Program-made: the position numbers and the translations under genes | Notes under the pieces: generated by a model | The model's input: only the letters and a program-made list of their open reading frames with translations | What the model was told of the DNA's origin: nothing | Databases searched by the model: none | From: Euphorbia lathyris | Lineage: Eukaryota; Streptophyta; Magnoliopsida; Malpighiales; Euphorbiaceae | DNA: 64,000 nucleotides | Assembly: GCF_963576675.1 (NCBI RefSeq) | Contig: NC_088914.1 | Span: 19,323,001-19,387,000, forward strand | Direction of reading: 5' to 3' | In this document: in pieces, positions 34,480-46,508 of the stretch | Layout of the letters: every line of letters begins with the position of its first letter | Position numbering within the stretch: position 1 is the first letter of the stretch

Positions 34480-36861
34480 TGCCTTCCGTAATCTAATTGA
34501 GCCGTTTGTTTTTTCCCCAAAACATACAATTCCCTCAGGTAAATGAATCCTTAACTTCCCCCAGAGATTTCATTTGAATTTGAACAAACAAAAGAAGTCA
34601 AAAACTCCGAAATCAAAGTTTTAAAAAATCAAGAGATGAGAAATTAAGATTAGGGAAATCAGAATTGAAAAACGTATTCAAATCAAAAACACCCGCCACC
34701 ACCAGCACCAGCGCCACCACCACCACCGGAGCTGTGCAAATCAACGTCAAACAAATTCAAACTAGAACGAAAAAATATCTGCCTAAAAGAAATAAAAGGT
34801 GTTCTGGTCTTCATAATTTTGACAAACCAAATGACATTCTAGTGTTTGTTGATTTAGTTTTCTTACCGTTGTTATTAGTTGTCGGCGAGATTTCCGTTAA
34901 GCCCAACCGTCGCTCTCTCGTAAATATAGTATGAAATCTCCCCTGGAGTTCCGGGTCACCGCCAAAACATAAACGCGGGTACTTAACCAACTAACTTCGT
35001 TTTCAGTTTTCTGTTTGGCCCACTTCCTCCCTCCCTCCCTTTTTCAAATCAACAAATTCAAATTATGTTTCTTCCAATATTGTTACTTATATATTTGATT
35101 TTTTTTTCTTAATTATTTCTCAGTTTAGTTGTAATTTTTCTTTGGCATCAAAGAATTTCTTTGTCACAATTCTTCCATCAGTTACAATTATAATGAATAT
35201 AAGCAACGTTGTCAAACTCGGCTCGATTTGACTTGATTAATCTAGTCTAACTATCAAATTAACCCAGTTTAACTAGATCCAATAGATAAACCAATCTAAA
35301 AATGCATCAAATACCACATTTGTCTAAAACTGATAAAAAAATTCCATTACTTGGACTGTTCAATTGGTGAAACATAAACTCGACATGTGTTTAGCTCATG
35401 CTGAATTAATTGTATTCTGGATCAGAACAATGAACCTATTTGAAGTGGCTTATTTTGTACCGAAAAACCAATGTATGAACAAGGATTAATTTTACTTCCC
35501 TACCTCGCCACTCTAGGTTGGGGGTAGGTCTTGATGGAGAAGTTCTCGACGAGTTGGAGTGAGTTTGATTTTTAAGCTTCCATTATTATATTTATCTAAA
35601 ATAAATATGAATTGATATTAAATAACATTGCTATTACTAGTATAATTATACTAAGTTTAAGTGTAATATATTTTATATTATGAACTTATTTATTATATTA
35701 ATCTTTTGATTTTATTATGTTAAATTTGTTAATTTAATAATTTGATAATAAAAATATATTAGTAGTAGTAAGTAGTATAATTTTTTGTTTAATTTTTTCT
35801 ATATTAGAGGAATAAATGAAAATAAAAATATCATTTTTCACCTGATATTTTGGATTTAGGCTCAACTTCTAATCCTTAGTCTTTTATCTTTTTTGTTCTT
35901 TAACTGGTTTGATTTTTACAACAACAAATAGAAAAAAATCAAATGATAAAAAGTAATTAGTTACCATTTGTGCTACCGAGTGAGCTACCCTATTACAATA
36001 TCTTCTACCTAAGTCAAAGTTATAACCATTAAAGGTCAAGATAAGTTAAAGACAATGTCATGATTACATTCTTGTTTATATGGTTAAAGTCTTTATATGA
36101 GTTTTATGTGTTGAGTCTGACATCCTAAAAGCATTCAGAATTCAGGTTCAATGTATGGCCCGCGACCCTAATTGTTTCTGTTTTGCAGGTTCATAATAAA
36201 TTATATATTTAGGGTTGTTTTCACAATGTAAATCTCGTTATTTCCAATTTTGTATCTCATCCAGTTAGCCGGTGTAAATATGTAACTAATGATTTCATTT
36301 ATTGCTCATATTTGGATGTGTATTAAATAATCAATTCCAGCTAGACATAAATCAAACCAATCACCAGAGTTTAAGTAGTGTCCATGTTAAAGATTAGTAC
36401 ATGTTGTCACGAACCCGTCTCTAAAGGGATGGTAGTCGGGAACTCTATCTATTGTACCACTTTTTCCCTGTCTAATAGATTGAGTGGCAATTCTATAACT
36501 TCCATCTTTGGTTTTCAAGGCTAAATCATCAACAACATTGATCATTAGCCCTATAGTGATAGGTGCTCTTCTTTTTCGACCGAAGAGTTTCTCATAGTGA
36601 TGGATCCGACGGGGGAGTTTCTCATACCACTATGATGCTATTTCTTTTGTGTGTTCAATACATGCTCACTGCACAAATTTGTTACGGTTGAATATATGTG
36701 GTAGTGCTCTGACGAGGGGAAAATTCTTTTAATTTATGAAGTAAAACACAAAAAGGATCAAGGTGAGACCGTTGACCAGCGCCTCCACTTTGATGCCTAA
36801 GTAATAGAGTTTATGATGAGAGAGCACTAACTGATTGATAGAAAATTGCAATAGATATATG
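34480..36861. other. PERK upstream region and AT-rich spacer
   Basis: 34480-34990 is the 5' flank of PERK. A minus-strand TATA-like tatattta lies near 34922-34930 and CT-rich tracts surround 35020-35045. Beyond 35050 the DNA is AT-rich and without genes. 36400-36680 is visibly less AT-rich and has an open minus-strand stretch of about 76 codons of no recognised family; its origin is unknown. Confidence 0.5.
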
Positions 36862-37361
36862 GGTAATTAATTTATTAGTCTCTATATTTTGACAAAACAC
36901 GTTGTTTAGTCCTTATATTTTTAAAAACACATGGTAAAGTCCCTAACGTTTTTCTCGGTGAACTGTTTAGACCCTGCCGTCAGATTCTCATGAAAATTCT
37001 GTTAGTCAATTTGGATTTGCGTTCTTTTTTTTCTTTCTTTTAAACTCTAATGCATCTGAAATCAACTTTGAGTGTTGTTCTTAATCGTTCAAATTCGTAA
37101 GCATTGGGTCTGTTCTTTTTCTTGTTCTCCATACAAATAGCTTCTTCTTCTAAATTGGATTTCCTCTTCTGAAGTTTGAAGGTAAATAGTAAAGGGTAAT
37201 TTAATCATTTCCGAAGTCATAAACGGTAAAAAATCTAACAAACAGACGGAAGGACTAAACAGTTCATTGAGAAAAAGGTTTGGGACCTTACCATGTGTTT
37301 TTGAAAATACAGGGATTAAACAGTGTGTTTTGTCAAAATATAGAGACTAATAAATTAATTA

Positions 37362-37363
<2 letters not shown>
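36862..37363. mobile_element. MULE-type MITE, about 502 bp
   Basis: ggtaattaatttattagtct at the left is inverted at the right (agactaataaattaattacc), and the match continues through attttgacaaaacac and gtttagtcc. The right flank is an (AT)n run, which hides the target duplication. No coding capacity. Confidence 0.75.

Positions 37364-37407
<44 letters not shown>
37364..37407. repeat. (AT)n microsatellite
   Basis: About 22 AT units directly abut the right end of the preceding MITE. They may have expanded from its TA-rich target duplication. Confidence 0.9.
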
Positions 37408-37409
<2 letters not shown>

Positions 37410-37890
37410 ACTATGAAGTCTCATTCTATTTATAGGGAGCCAGAGGCAAAATCGATAGTCAATGTCAAAATTACCTTAGATTGCGACAGGTGGACATACT
37501 TTAGGTAATTAGTGATAATACCCGAATTAGGATTCCCGGGTCTTAATCCGTTGAGGATTTAGAGTGTATTTCAAAGGTTCACATGCCTTGAGGAATATTT
37601 ATTCCTATTTAGTTTGATCTGGCGGTCTTCCTTACTCCGGACGTCCTTGTAAGCTTAAGATGGGGACACATATATCCTAATATTTTTTGGCATGATATAA
37701 TTAGCTAATTTATAATAATTTGTGTCTCTTCAATTTATCTTTGGTTTTTGTATTATAGGCAAAAAAAATATATATTCTTAAGACCTAGATCTTTATAATT
37801 TTTCTTCATTAAATTTTCAATCTTTATAATTTTTTTATTAAGATTTTGATTTTTAATTTTCATACGTATTATCATTAACGATTTATATAG
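37408..37890. other. AT-rich spacer
   Basis: No gene is seen. It ends with taacgatttatatag (37876-37890), which is the left target duplication of the SINE fragment that follows. Confidence 0.6.
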
Positions 37891-38019
37891 TTTCGATCCT
37901 CACCTTTGGGAATAGAAAGAATTTCCGTGGCCAGCAGTCCCACCCATAGAGGTGCAAACCATCTGCGAAAGGGATAGTCACTGTTGTCGACGGTGGATAC
38001 CCTTACGAACCAAAAAAAA
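37891..38019 (+). mobile_element. 5'-truncated SINE with 15-bp target duplication
   Basis: The 129-bp insert begins at a B-box-like tttcgatcct and ends in an A-rich run. It is flanked by perfect copies of taacgatttatatag (37876-37890 and 38020-38034). Long variable duplications and an A tail are marks of LINE-mediated insertion. The A-box half is missing, so the copy could not be transcribed by RNA polymerase III. Confidence 0.75.
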
Positions 38020-38303
38020 TAACGATTTATATAGTGAAGTTGTTAATGAGTGGTTCAATATATATAAAAATTAAAATTTATAAGTTTAATCTTACAAAAA
38101 AAAATGATGAGTTACTCAATCTATAAACTAGAAAAATTCAAAAGTTTAATTATGAGTGATTTTTCTTTTTATAATATTAATTAGGATTTTGTTGGGAGGT
38201 TCACTTAATAGCAACAGAGTGTTTTTCAAATTTCATGGGCCCATTTAAATTTTGTGTTGGGTCCAATTCAATTTCTAAATCCATATATAACAATATTGTT
38301 TTT

Positions 38304-38825
38304 GGATAAGGTGTAAAAATAGTTCTAACGTTAGGAGTAAATTTATCTCTAACATCTAAAATTATGCAATTTTACTCCTAACGTTGGCAAGGTAAAAGCA
38401 ATTTTAGCTTTATCGTTGACAAGAATGGTCAATTTTAGATATCATTCTCACCAATTGCATAATAGTTGGTTCTAAAAAAAGGTTTTATATTTTTTGTGAT
38501 CTAATAATAAAATTGGAGATTAATATTTTTTAATTTGACAAAATATTAGAATTTTTTTGTCCAACTATATCTTTTAATATTTTTTCACTTCTAATCATAT
38601 GTTTTGATATGTCGTTACTAATGAGTGATAAAATGACACACATGTAATAGATGACACGATCGAAAAAACAGTTTGATGAGTTATTTTTTAAGTTGACCAA
38701 CTTGTCAACATTAGAAGTAAATTGCTCTTAGTTATCAATGTTAAGGGTAAAATTGCACCATTTTAAACGTTAAGAGTAAAATTGCTTCTGACTATAAACA
38801 TTAGTGGTATTTTTGCCGTTTATCC
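38304..38825. mobile_element. MITE, about 522 bp
   Basis: ggataaggtgtaaaaata at the left pairs with the right end (complement of tatttttgccgtttatcc). Several attttactcctaacgtt words recur in inverse near the other end. Target duplication was not resolved. Confidence 0.6.
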
Positions 38826-38858
38826 CCTTAAATAAAGGTAAAGTATACAAAATAAGTA

Positions 38859-39352
38859 GGCTTAATACATCATTTGCCCCCTGAACTTATCCAAAATAGT
38901 TGATTGGCCCCCTGAACTGTCAAAGCATCTCGATAGCCCCCTGAACTTGCGTAAAATGTAATCAATTAATCATTCGGTTGTAAAAAAGCAAGTCAAATAC
39001 GGAAGATATGTTACACGTGCCTTAGAATGTCATTACATACTTCACAAAATAAATTAAAACATGTTAAAAAAGAATTTCTTACTTATTCAATTATAAAACA
39101 TTTTCTTTTCTAATATTATAATCGCATACTCCGATCTTGGTCGTTTTACTTTTTTAAGATGCGTGCAACATATCTTCCGCATTTAACTTACTTTTTTTAC
39201 AACCGAGTGATTAATTGATTACATTTTATGCAAGTTCAGGGGACTAACTGAACATTTTATGCAAGTTTAGGGGGCTATCAAGACACTTTGAAAGTTCAGG
39301 GGACCAATCAACCATTTTAGACAAGTTCAGGGGGCAAATGATGTATTAAGCC
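38859..39352. mobile_element. MULE-type MITE, 494 bp, perfect 9-bp target duplication
   Basis: ggcttaatacatcatttgcc at the left is inverted at the right (ggcaaatgatgtattaagcc). The repeats continue for more than 150 bp with gccccctgaactt words. aaataagta lies on both sides (38850-38858 and 39353-39361). No transposase is present. Confidence 0.9.
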
Positions 39353-39361
39353 AAATAAGTA

Positions 39362-39813
39362 CTTGTATTGTATTCAATTTACAAACGCATTCTTAGTTTA
39401 AAAATTTGAAAAAATAAGTATGTTATAGTTCAAATGGTTGAAACTTAACCTAGCCCCCAAGAAACTTTTGTCTTCTTCATTTCATTTTTTATATTTTCTT
39501 CCGATTTTTAGCCAAAAAAAAATAACTGTTCTTTGCTTTATTTTTTCTATTAAATATTTTTTTGATTGATCTATTATGATAAATTTTGTAGTTTCTTCTT
39601 TATTTATTTTTTTTTTGTTATAAATGGTTATAATATCTCTCCTTATATGGATGGTTGTCATCTGTCTCCATACATGAGCGTTATCATGTTTTTTTTTAAA
39701 TGAATATGTAATTTTTGTGGTTTGTAATTAAGGAATATGCAAGTCATTATTTCAATAAAAATTATTAATGATTTAGCTAATTTTCAAAATCAAATATTAC
39801 AAGAGGTGGAGCC
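39362..39813. other. AT-rich spacer
   Basis: No supported gene or element boundary. Confidence 0.6.
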
Positions 39814-40350
39814 CAGGGTCGGCTCTGCCCTTAGGCCCTCAAAAAGTAGGGTCCATATAATAATTTTTTCTTAATATATCATTATATATTTTATGGAATA
39901 GTTGTATCATCGGTTAAAAAAATAAAAATAAAAGGATATTGAATATAAATTTTAATTAGTGAATTTACGTCTACAAAGGCGGAGGAGTTCTTAGATAATA
40001 TATTTTTATGTTTCTATCAATATTTTTTTCTTTTTTCCAAATTTTAAAGTTATAATGTGTTTTTTTATCATTTTTTTTATGAAAATGCCTGTATCATTTC
40101 ACTAAATAAAAAAAAACTTCATCGAAAAAAATGTAAAGAATAAAATCTCATATAAGTAGAGACTTAAGTCAATACAAGATCAACGATGGAATAAAAAGAC
40201 TACATAGAGCAAAAAAAAAGCCATAAAATATACATTTTTTCGTCAAATTGAAATTATATAAATATATATAGTTATAAAATTTTATTTATATATAAATAGC
40301 TTACAATTCATATCTCGTCTAGGACTTCAAACAATCATGAACCGGTTCTG
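39814..40350. mobile_element. Non-autonomous hAT element, decayed, 537 bp
   Basis: It starts cagggtcggctctgccc and ends with the complement of cagaaccggttcatgat. These resemble the TIRs of the hAT element at 42780-46508. The flanks gtggagcc and acggagcc (40351-40358) match at six of eight bases. The interior is AT-rich and non-coding. Confidence 0.5.
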
Positions 40351-40648
40351 ACGGAGCCAAGAGGCCCCAACTCTCGGAATCATCTATCATGGTCTGTTTT
40401 GATCTCCTATCTCTAGCAGATTGAGAGTTGAGGGTTCAAGATGCCCCAAATATATTTATTAAGAAAATTTTGATTTAGAAAATTGTAAAATGAATTTGAT
40501 TTTTTTTTTCAGAAAAACGTATAGTGAAGAAAAAAAAGGTTCCCTCAGCAATCCTATATTCACCCACCACGGAGATTTTATATATAAAATAATTTGTAAA
40601 ATCAAATTTTTTTTATTAATAAAATTGTTTTTTTATGTATATAGTTAC

Positions 40649-40952
40649 TAATTAGGATACGCGGAACAGTGATCCGAGCTCTCTTCGGGGGGTGCTCGTG
40701 TTCCTCGAGGGTCGTCTCTGTGCGGGGAGCGGTCCTTGGAAACACTCCGACGATCAAGATAGTTAGTTGCTCGAGAGTATTGATAATCTATTCAAAATGA
40801 GTTAGAGTGTATGTTACCCGATCCCCTTGCTTTGGTTGCCTCCTTCTTATTTATAGTGAGTCCCCTTGGGCCTTTGAGGCCTCTCGCCCCCTTAGCCCTT
40901 GGGCCCGCTGGTCCTATGGGCCTATTGGGCCTTTAAAAGACATTCCGAATCA
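40649..40952 (-). repeat. Left (3') LTR of the Tat element
   Basis: It reads on the minus strand from TGATTCGGAATG to ATCCTAATTA. A minus-strand TATA (ctataaata, seen on + as tatttatag near 40850) is present. It is a near-copy of 54914-55218. Confidence 0.9.
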
Positions 40953-40974
40953 GGTAGTCCCCCCCCCCCCCCCC
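40953..40974 (-). other. Polypurine tract (poly-G on the minus strand)
   Basis: On the minus strand a run of 16 G is followed by actacc and then the LTR start TGATTCGG. A pure G run at the place of the polypurine tract is unusual, and its length may be unreliable in assembly. Confidence 0.65.
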
Positions 40975-41217
40975 GATCATGCATATCGAGTATTGCATGC
41001 GAGGTGTAGTTGTGAATCTGGGAGCCTTCTGTTCACCTAGTGAGCGGGGGGTAAGCTTTGAAAACGCTGCTCGCTTTGTGAGAGAGAAAAAGACCCTTCC
41101 AATTTCAGCATGCGCTTCTAGTTTCTAACGCAGAATTAATTGCTTGCACATTAATGCTTCTGCACGCGCCGTAAAGTATCATTGGATACCGTGTTCTGCC
41201 GGCACCCCCGTTTGAGA

Positions 41218-41226
41218 TATAAAATA
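41218..41226 (+). promoter_or_regulatory. TATA box for antisense gene A
   Basis: tataaaata lies 273 bp upstream of the ATG at 41499, on the strand opposite to gag-pol. A CT-rich leader follows. It suggests that gene A has its own promoter and does not depend on the LTR. Confidence 0.5.
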
Positions 41227-42779
41227 TAGGAAAGAAGGCATTATTTCCTTTTGCAAATTCTCACTTGGTGTGTGTTCTTAGTCTACTTCTTTCTTTGGAT
41301 TCCTTGCTTCCTTGCCGGCATTGCGGTCTGCATTCCGTTGCTTGTCGGAATTTGCTGAGTACCGGGTTTGTCTGCGTTCGGCGGTCGTTTGAGGGCAGTT
41401 TCTCCTTGTTGTCGTGACGTCGTTTGAGGTCAGTCGTGCCTCTTTTTCATCTTTTCTCTTTCGTTGTTATTTCGTTTGTTTATCTTGGGAGGGAGAGTAT
41501 GTCAGAGGGTTCTTCGCGGGGAGCCTTAAAACGACTGCCGCCAGTGACACCGGGTGACTTTACGCTTCGTGACGCTTCTCGAACGCGATCTACGAAACGA
41601 AAAAGGCGAGTAGGGACGGAAGAGGAGAGTGGTGTCGCTGTTGGAAAGAAAAAGAAAACCGCCGTAGTGCGTGCGGCGCCCAGCGTTGAGCGGCCGTTAG
41701 GAGGAGTTGCCGCCGACGTTCTTGAAGTGATTGTGGTTGTACCGGAGGGTGTGATTACCGAAGATCGACCCTTAGCCTTGATTTACGAAGAGATGCGTGA
41801 GAGAGTGTGGACGCGGTCGTCGGGTGTAACTAGTGTTGATGGTAAACGTTATGAGGGGAGGCAACGTCCGAAGAGACCGGAGTCCTTTTCGGTGGATGAT
41901 GTGTATCGATTAGGGTAGCCATACGAGTTGGTTGCGCTTGAAGAAGATGATCGTGCTCATCATACGGGTGGAGCGAATGAGCTAGTGGTGTACGAGGAGC
42001 AGTTGGAGTCAAGGATGCGGCTACCTCTTCTTCCCTTTTTTGTGGAGGTATTGAAGGAGTACGACTTGTGTCCTGGTCAGATCCATCCAAACGGGTGGAG
42101 GATGATGGTGGCGTTCTACTCGCTATGCCGATCGGCTGGATATCGAGCTACTGGGCTGGTGTTTCGTGAGTTCTTTCATCCGAACAAGGGACCCCGATCA
42201 CAACATGTGACCTTCTCGCACCAAAAGTTCAAGGTTCTTGGCGGGTTGAAGGATAAGGTTCCTGAGTATAGGCATCGCTACTTCTTGGTGCGGAAGTTGG
42301 ATGGCGATTTCCCTTTTCGGGTGTCATGGAATGGGGATCCCATGGATTCTAGTCGGTGGCTAAAACCGCGCCGGATGTTGCCATCTGAGGAGCATCTCGT
42401 GAAGTACTTAAAAGGGCTGCCATCGGATAAAGAACGTAAGAAGGATGTGGATGAGCTCGTTGGTCATTTTCTTACCGCAGGGTATTACATCTGGAACCAG
42501 TGGCGAATGGCTCAGCTATCCGGCTGGTCGCCGATAGATTTCGAGAAGTGGAAACGTGGGTACAACTTTTCAACCGGAGAGCTAGCGGAGCTGGAGGCGA
42601 TAACCGTGAATATCGCTGTCGTATGTGAGGGGTCCGAGTTGTGGATTTTATTTTGCATGTGTTTCGTGTGTTTGCTTGAAATAGACTGATCGTGTTGCTC
42701 CTTATGTAGGTCCAGGTGATACTCGCGTGAGTATGGATTTTGACCCGAATGAGTTTGTTGTTGGCCTGGATACTGTGGA

Positions 42780-45700
42780 CAGGGCCGGCCCTGGGCCTTG
42801 AATTTTGGGGCGTAGGCTCAGGGCCCATGAATATAAGGGGCCCCAAATTAATTTTTATATTTTAGTATATATATTTAAAAAAAAAACCTACCGTTGTTTG
42901 TTGTTTGCGTGAGCGTCGAGCTAGCGTGCGTCTCCTTCTTTCTTTCTTCCGCGATTTCTTTTGTTTCCTGCGTTGCGCGTCTTCAGCGAATTTTTCCACG
43001 ATCTCTTTCCGCAATTCTCTCCTCAGCCGCGTTTTGTCTCTTCCTGCTTTGAAAACTTCCGTTGCTTGCTTGCTTGTTGCTCTGCTCCTCCTGTCCTGGT
43101 AAGTAAAAAACATGAATTTATAATTTATTTATTAGTTAGTTTTCAATTCAAGTTTTGCTGTTTTGATTTTTTTATTTTGTTTTTTATGTTTTTTGATTTT
43201 GCTGTTTATTTATTACTACTAGTTCACAAGTTTTGCTGTTTGATTTTTTTACTTTGCTGTTTATGTTTTCTGATTTTGATTTTTTTATTTTGCTGTTTAT
43301 AATTTATTTATTAGTTCAAATTTTGTTGTTTGATTTTTTGATTTTGCTGTATATATATTTTGATTTTGTTGTTTGATTTTTTAGATAAGTTTGATATTTG
43401 ATTTGATTTTGGTGTTTACATAATTTAGTTCAAGTATTTTGATCTTGCTGTTTGATTTTTTAAACTAGTTTATGTTACTGATATTGTTTATATTTATTAA
43501 TTTTTTTTGAAGAGTCAAGCAGGAGCATCAATTTTTTTTGAAGAGTTCAGGGAACGTCTTATTATCAAATCAAGTTATTAAAGTTTAGAAGAATCTGAGG
43601 GAACATCTTATTATCAAGGTGTTATCTTTCTTTTTATATTTTATTTGAATTATTTTTGTTCTTAAATCATAAGATGTTGTCTAAAAAGCATTTGTCCGGA
43701 AGTGAAAAAAGAAAAAAGAGAAAAAGATTAGATGTTTTAGTAAAATCACAACAAGGAGCTATTGATAAATTTATAGTTAAGAAGAAAGATTCGAATGAGA
43801 ATCATAATGGGGAAGGTGCAACTAATGTGGACGAGTCAATAGATAATTTGGTTGAAAATGATATTAGTGACCATAATGCTAATGATTTGAAAGAGGTAAA
43901 TGAGGTGTCTGAAAATCCCGATGTTGGTAAAGAACAAACAATCCATCCTTTTAATGATATTTATGATCCTAGAAATTGGGAAAGCCTTGATAATAAGGAA
44001 AGAAACATTTTAGTTGAAAAGAGACCTATAAGGGAAGAGAATTTGAGTTTTCCTTTAGACAAGTTGTCTAGACATTTTTCATATGCCTTATACTCTAGAA
44101 AACTAAACAATGGTGAGATACGTGATAGAAAGTGGTTGGTTTATTCTAAACATGTTGATAAAGTTTATTGTTTTTGTTGTAAATTGTTCAAATCTAGTAC
44201 GAACAAATCTTTGTTAGCAAATGATGGACATAATGATTGGAAGCATCTTGTTGAGAGACTTGGGCAACATGAGAATAGTATTGAACATATGACTAATATG
44301 AATACTTGGAATGAATTAAGAGTTCGATTGGATAAGAGTGTAACAATTGATAAAAACTTGCAACAAGAGGTTATGAAAGAGAAAGAACGTTGGAGACAAG
44401 TTTTAGTTAGAATCCTTTCTATTGTGAAATGTCTTGCTAAACATAATATGGCATTTAGAGGCTCTAATGAAAAGTTATACCAAGATAGCAATGACAATTT
44501 TTTAGGATTGATTGAAATGATTGTGGAATTTGATATTGTAATGCAAGATCATGTACGACGTATTGAAAATCATGAAATTCACTATCATTATCTTGGACAT
44601 AAAATGCAAAATGAGTTAATCTGTCTTTTGGCTCAAAATGTTAAAAATTCAATAATCAAGATAATCAAAGAAAGCAAATATTTTTCCATTATTCTTGATT
44701 GTACTCCTGATGTGAGTCATCAAGAACAAATGACTTTAGTAGTACGATGTGTTAATATGTCCGGTAAGAAGATAAAAATTGAGGAGTACTTTCTTGAGTT
44801 TCTAAAAGTGGATGATACAACTGGATTAGGGCTTTTTAATAAACTTTTAGAAGTGTTGAAAGGTCTTGATCTTAGTGTTGATGATGTGAGGGGTCAAGGT
44901 TATGACAATGGTTCAAATATGAAAGGAAAACACCAAGGAGTCCAAACTAGGGTACTTGAAATTAATCCTAGAGCTTTATATATGCCATGTGCTTGCCATA
45001 GTCTTAATCTTACTCTTTGTGATATGACTCATTCTTGTGTTAAAACTATTTCTTTTTTTGGGGTTATTCAACGTATATATTCATTATTTGCGGGCTCTAC
45101 AAAAAGATGGCCAGTTTTTCTTGATAATGTTCCTGGTTTAACTTTAAAATCTTTGTGCAATACTCGTTGGGAGAGTCGGATTAAAAGTGTGAAACCTATT
45201 AGGTTTCAAACTCCTCAAATTAAACTGGCTTTGGAGGAATTAAAAAAAAAACTGTGATGATGCCAAATCAAAGAGTGATGCAGATAGTTTAGTAGATGCC
45301 ATAGAGAGTTTTGAGTTTTTGCTTAGTATGGTTATTTGGTATGAAATCTTGTTTGCTATTAACATGGTAAGCAAGAAATTACAATCTAAATCTATGTGCA
45401 TTGACTCTACCATGAAACAGTTGGAAGGTGTAATATTATTTTTACAAAAGTTTAGAGATGAAGGCTATGAATCTTGTTTGAATGCTGCTAAAGATGTTGC
45501 TTTTAATATGGATGTTGAGCCTATTTTTCCAACAAAACGTCGAATTACTAGAAAAAAACAATTTGATGAGAATGATTATGAAGAGAAAATTAAGACTCCC
45601 CAACAGTTATTTAAAGAAGAGTATTTTTTGATTGTTGTGGACATGGCTTTAGTTTCTTTAGAAAGTAGATTTGAGCAGTTAAAATATTTCGAAAGCATTT

Positions 45701-46508
45701 TTGGATTTTTATTTAATTCAAAAAAATTGAAATCATTAGATTCTAATGATTTAAAAAATTGTTGTGATAATCTTCACTCTACTTTTTCCCATGATGGTGT
45801 ATCTGATTTTGATTTAAATGATTTTTTTTTCTGAATTGAAAGTATTGCAAATTACTTTGTCATCTGATGAATTAATGTCAACTATTGAAATTCTTGAGTT
45901 TGTTAAAGCTGCAGATTGTTATCCAAATGTTTCTATTGCTTATAGGATTTTATTAACTTTGCCTATGACTGTAGCATCAGCTGAACGAAGCTTTTCAAAA
46001 CTAAAGTTAATAAAAACTTATTTGAGGTCATCAATGTCTCAAGAAAGGTTGAGTGGTTTAGCAATTTTATCTATTGAGAAAGAAATTTTGGGAACTATGG
46101 ATGCTGATATTATCATTAATGATTTTGCCTCTTGTAATGCTCGGAGAAGTAAACTTTTTTAATTATTTGCATACTTTGTTTTGTAGGCAATTAAAGATGA
46201 TATTCAAGGTTGGAAAAGAGTTAGAAATTGAAGAATATCAACATAGAGACCGTTCTTTAGTGGTTTAGAATAATTTTGATTATGTTTAGTATATTTTGAA
46301 GTTGTATTCTTAATAATATTGATTTTGTTTAGCACATTTTAAAATTACAACATGTGTTTGGGGGTTGTTAGGGGGTGCCAACCTAGTTGGGATGTCCGAC
46401 AACCTCTATTTCAACTTTTAAAGAAATTTTATTTTTTATCAATTTGGTATTAAAGGGCCCAATTTTATTCTGTCGCCCCGGGCCTACAAAAGGTCAGGAA
46501 CGGCCCTA
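42780..46508 (+). mobile_element. hAT DNA transposon with 8-bp target duplication, 3,729 bp
   Basis: It begins cagggccggccctgggcc and ends as the complement of tagggccgttcctgacc. actgtgga flanks both sides exactly (42772-42779 and 46509-46516), as expected for hAT. One transposase gene lies inside on the plus strand. The remaining parts (42800-43670 and 46163-46480) are AT-rich flanks with TTTTGCTGTTTGATTTT repeats at about 43150-43450. This is the most recent large insertion in the Tat element, since it disrupts one of its genes with intact boundaries. Confidence 0.92.
43674..46162 (+). pseudogene. hAT transposase (TTF-type zinc finger, DUF4371, dimerisation domain)
   Basis: From ATG 43674 the frame encodes a lysine-rich N-terminus, a TTF-type zinc finger region ([12 protein letters not shown]), the RNase H-fold DUF4371 core ([38 protein letters not shown]) and the C-terminal hAT dimerisation domain (YRILLTLPMTVASAERSFSKLK), ending at 46162. 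Two one-base slips break it, one in an A10 run near 45242-45251 and one in a T9 run near 45822-45830. Both are homopolymers, so assembly error is possible and the copy might be nearly intact. The enzyme would cut and rejoin DNA at the element ends in the nucleus. Confidence 0.85.

Noticed and set aside
33785..34529. Glycine- or histidine-rich frames on both strands
   Set aside because: They are shadows of the proline-rich first exon of the PERK gene.
36410..36640. Open minus-strand stretch of about 76 codons in a less AT-rich patch
   Set aside because: It reads smoothly but matches no family I know, lacks a start, and could be a fragment of anything; kept only as a note.
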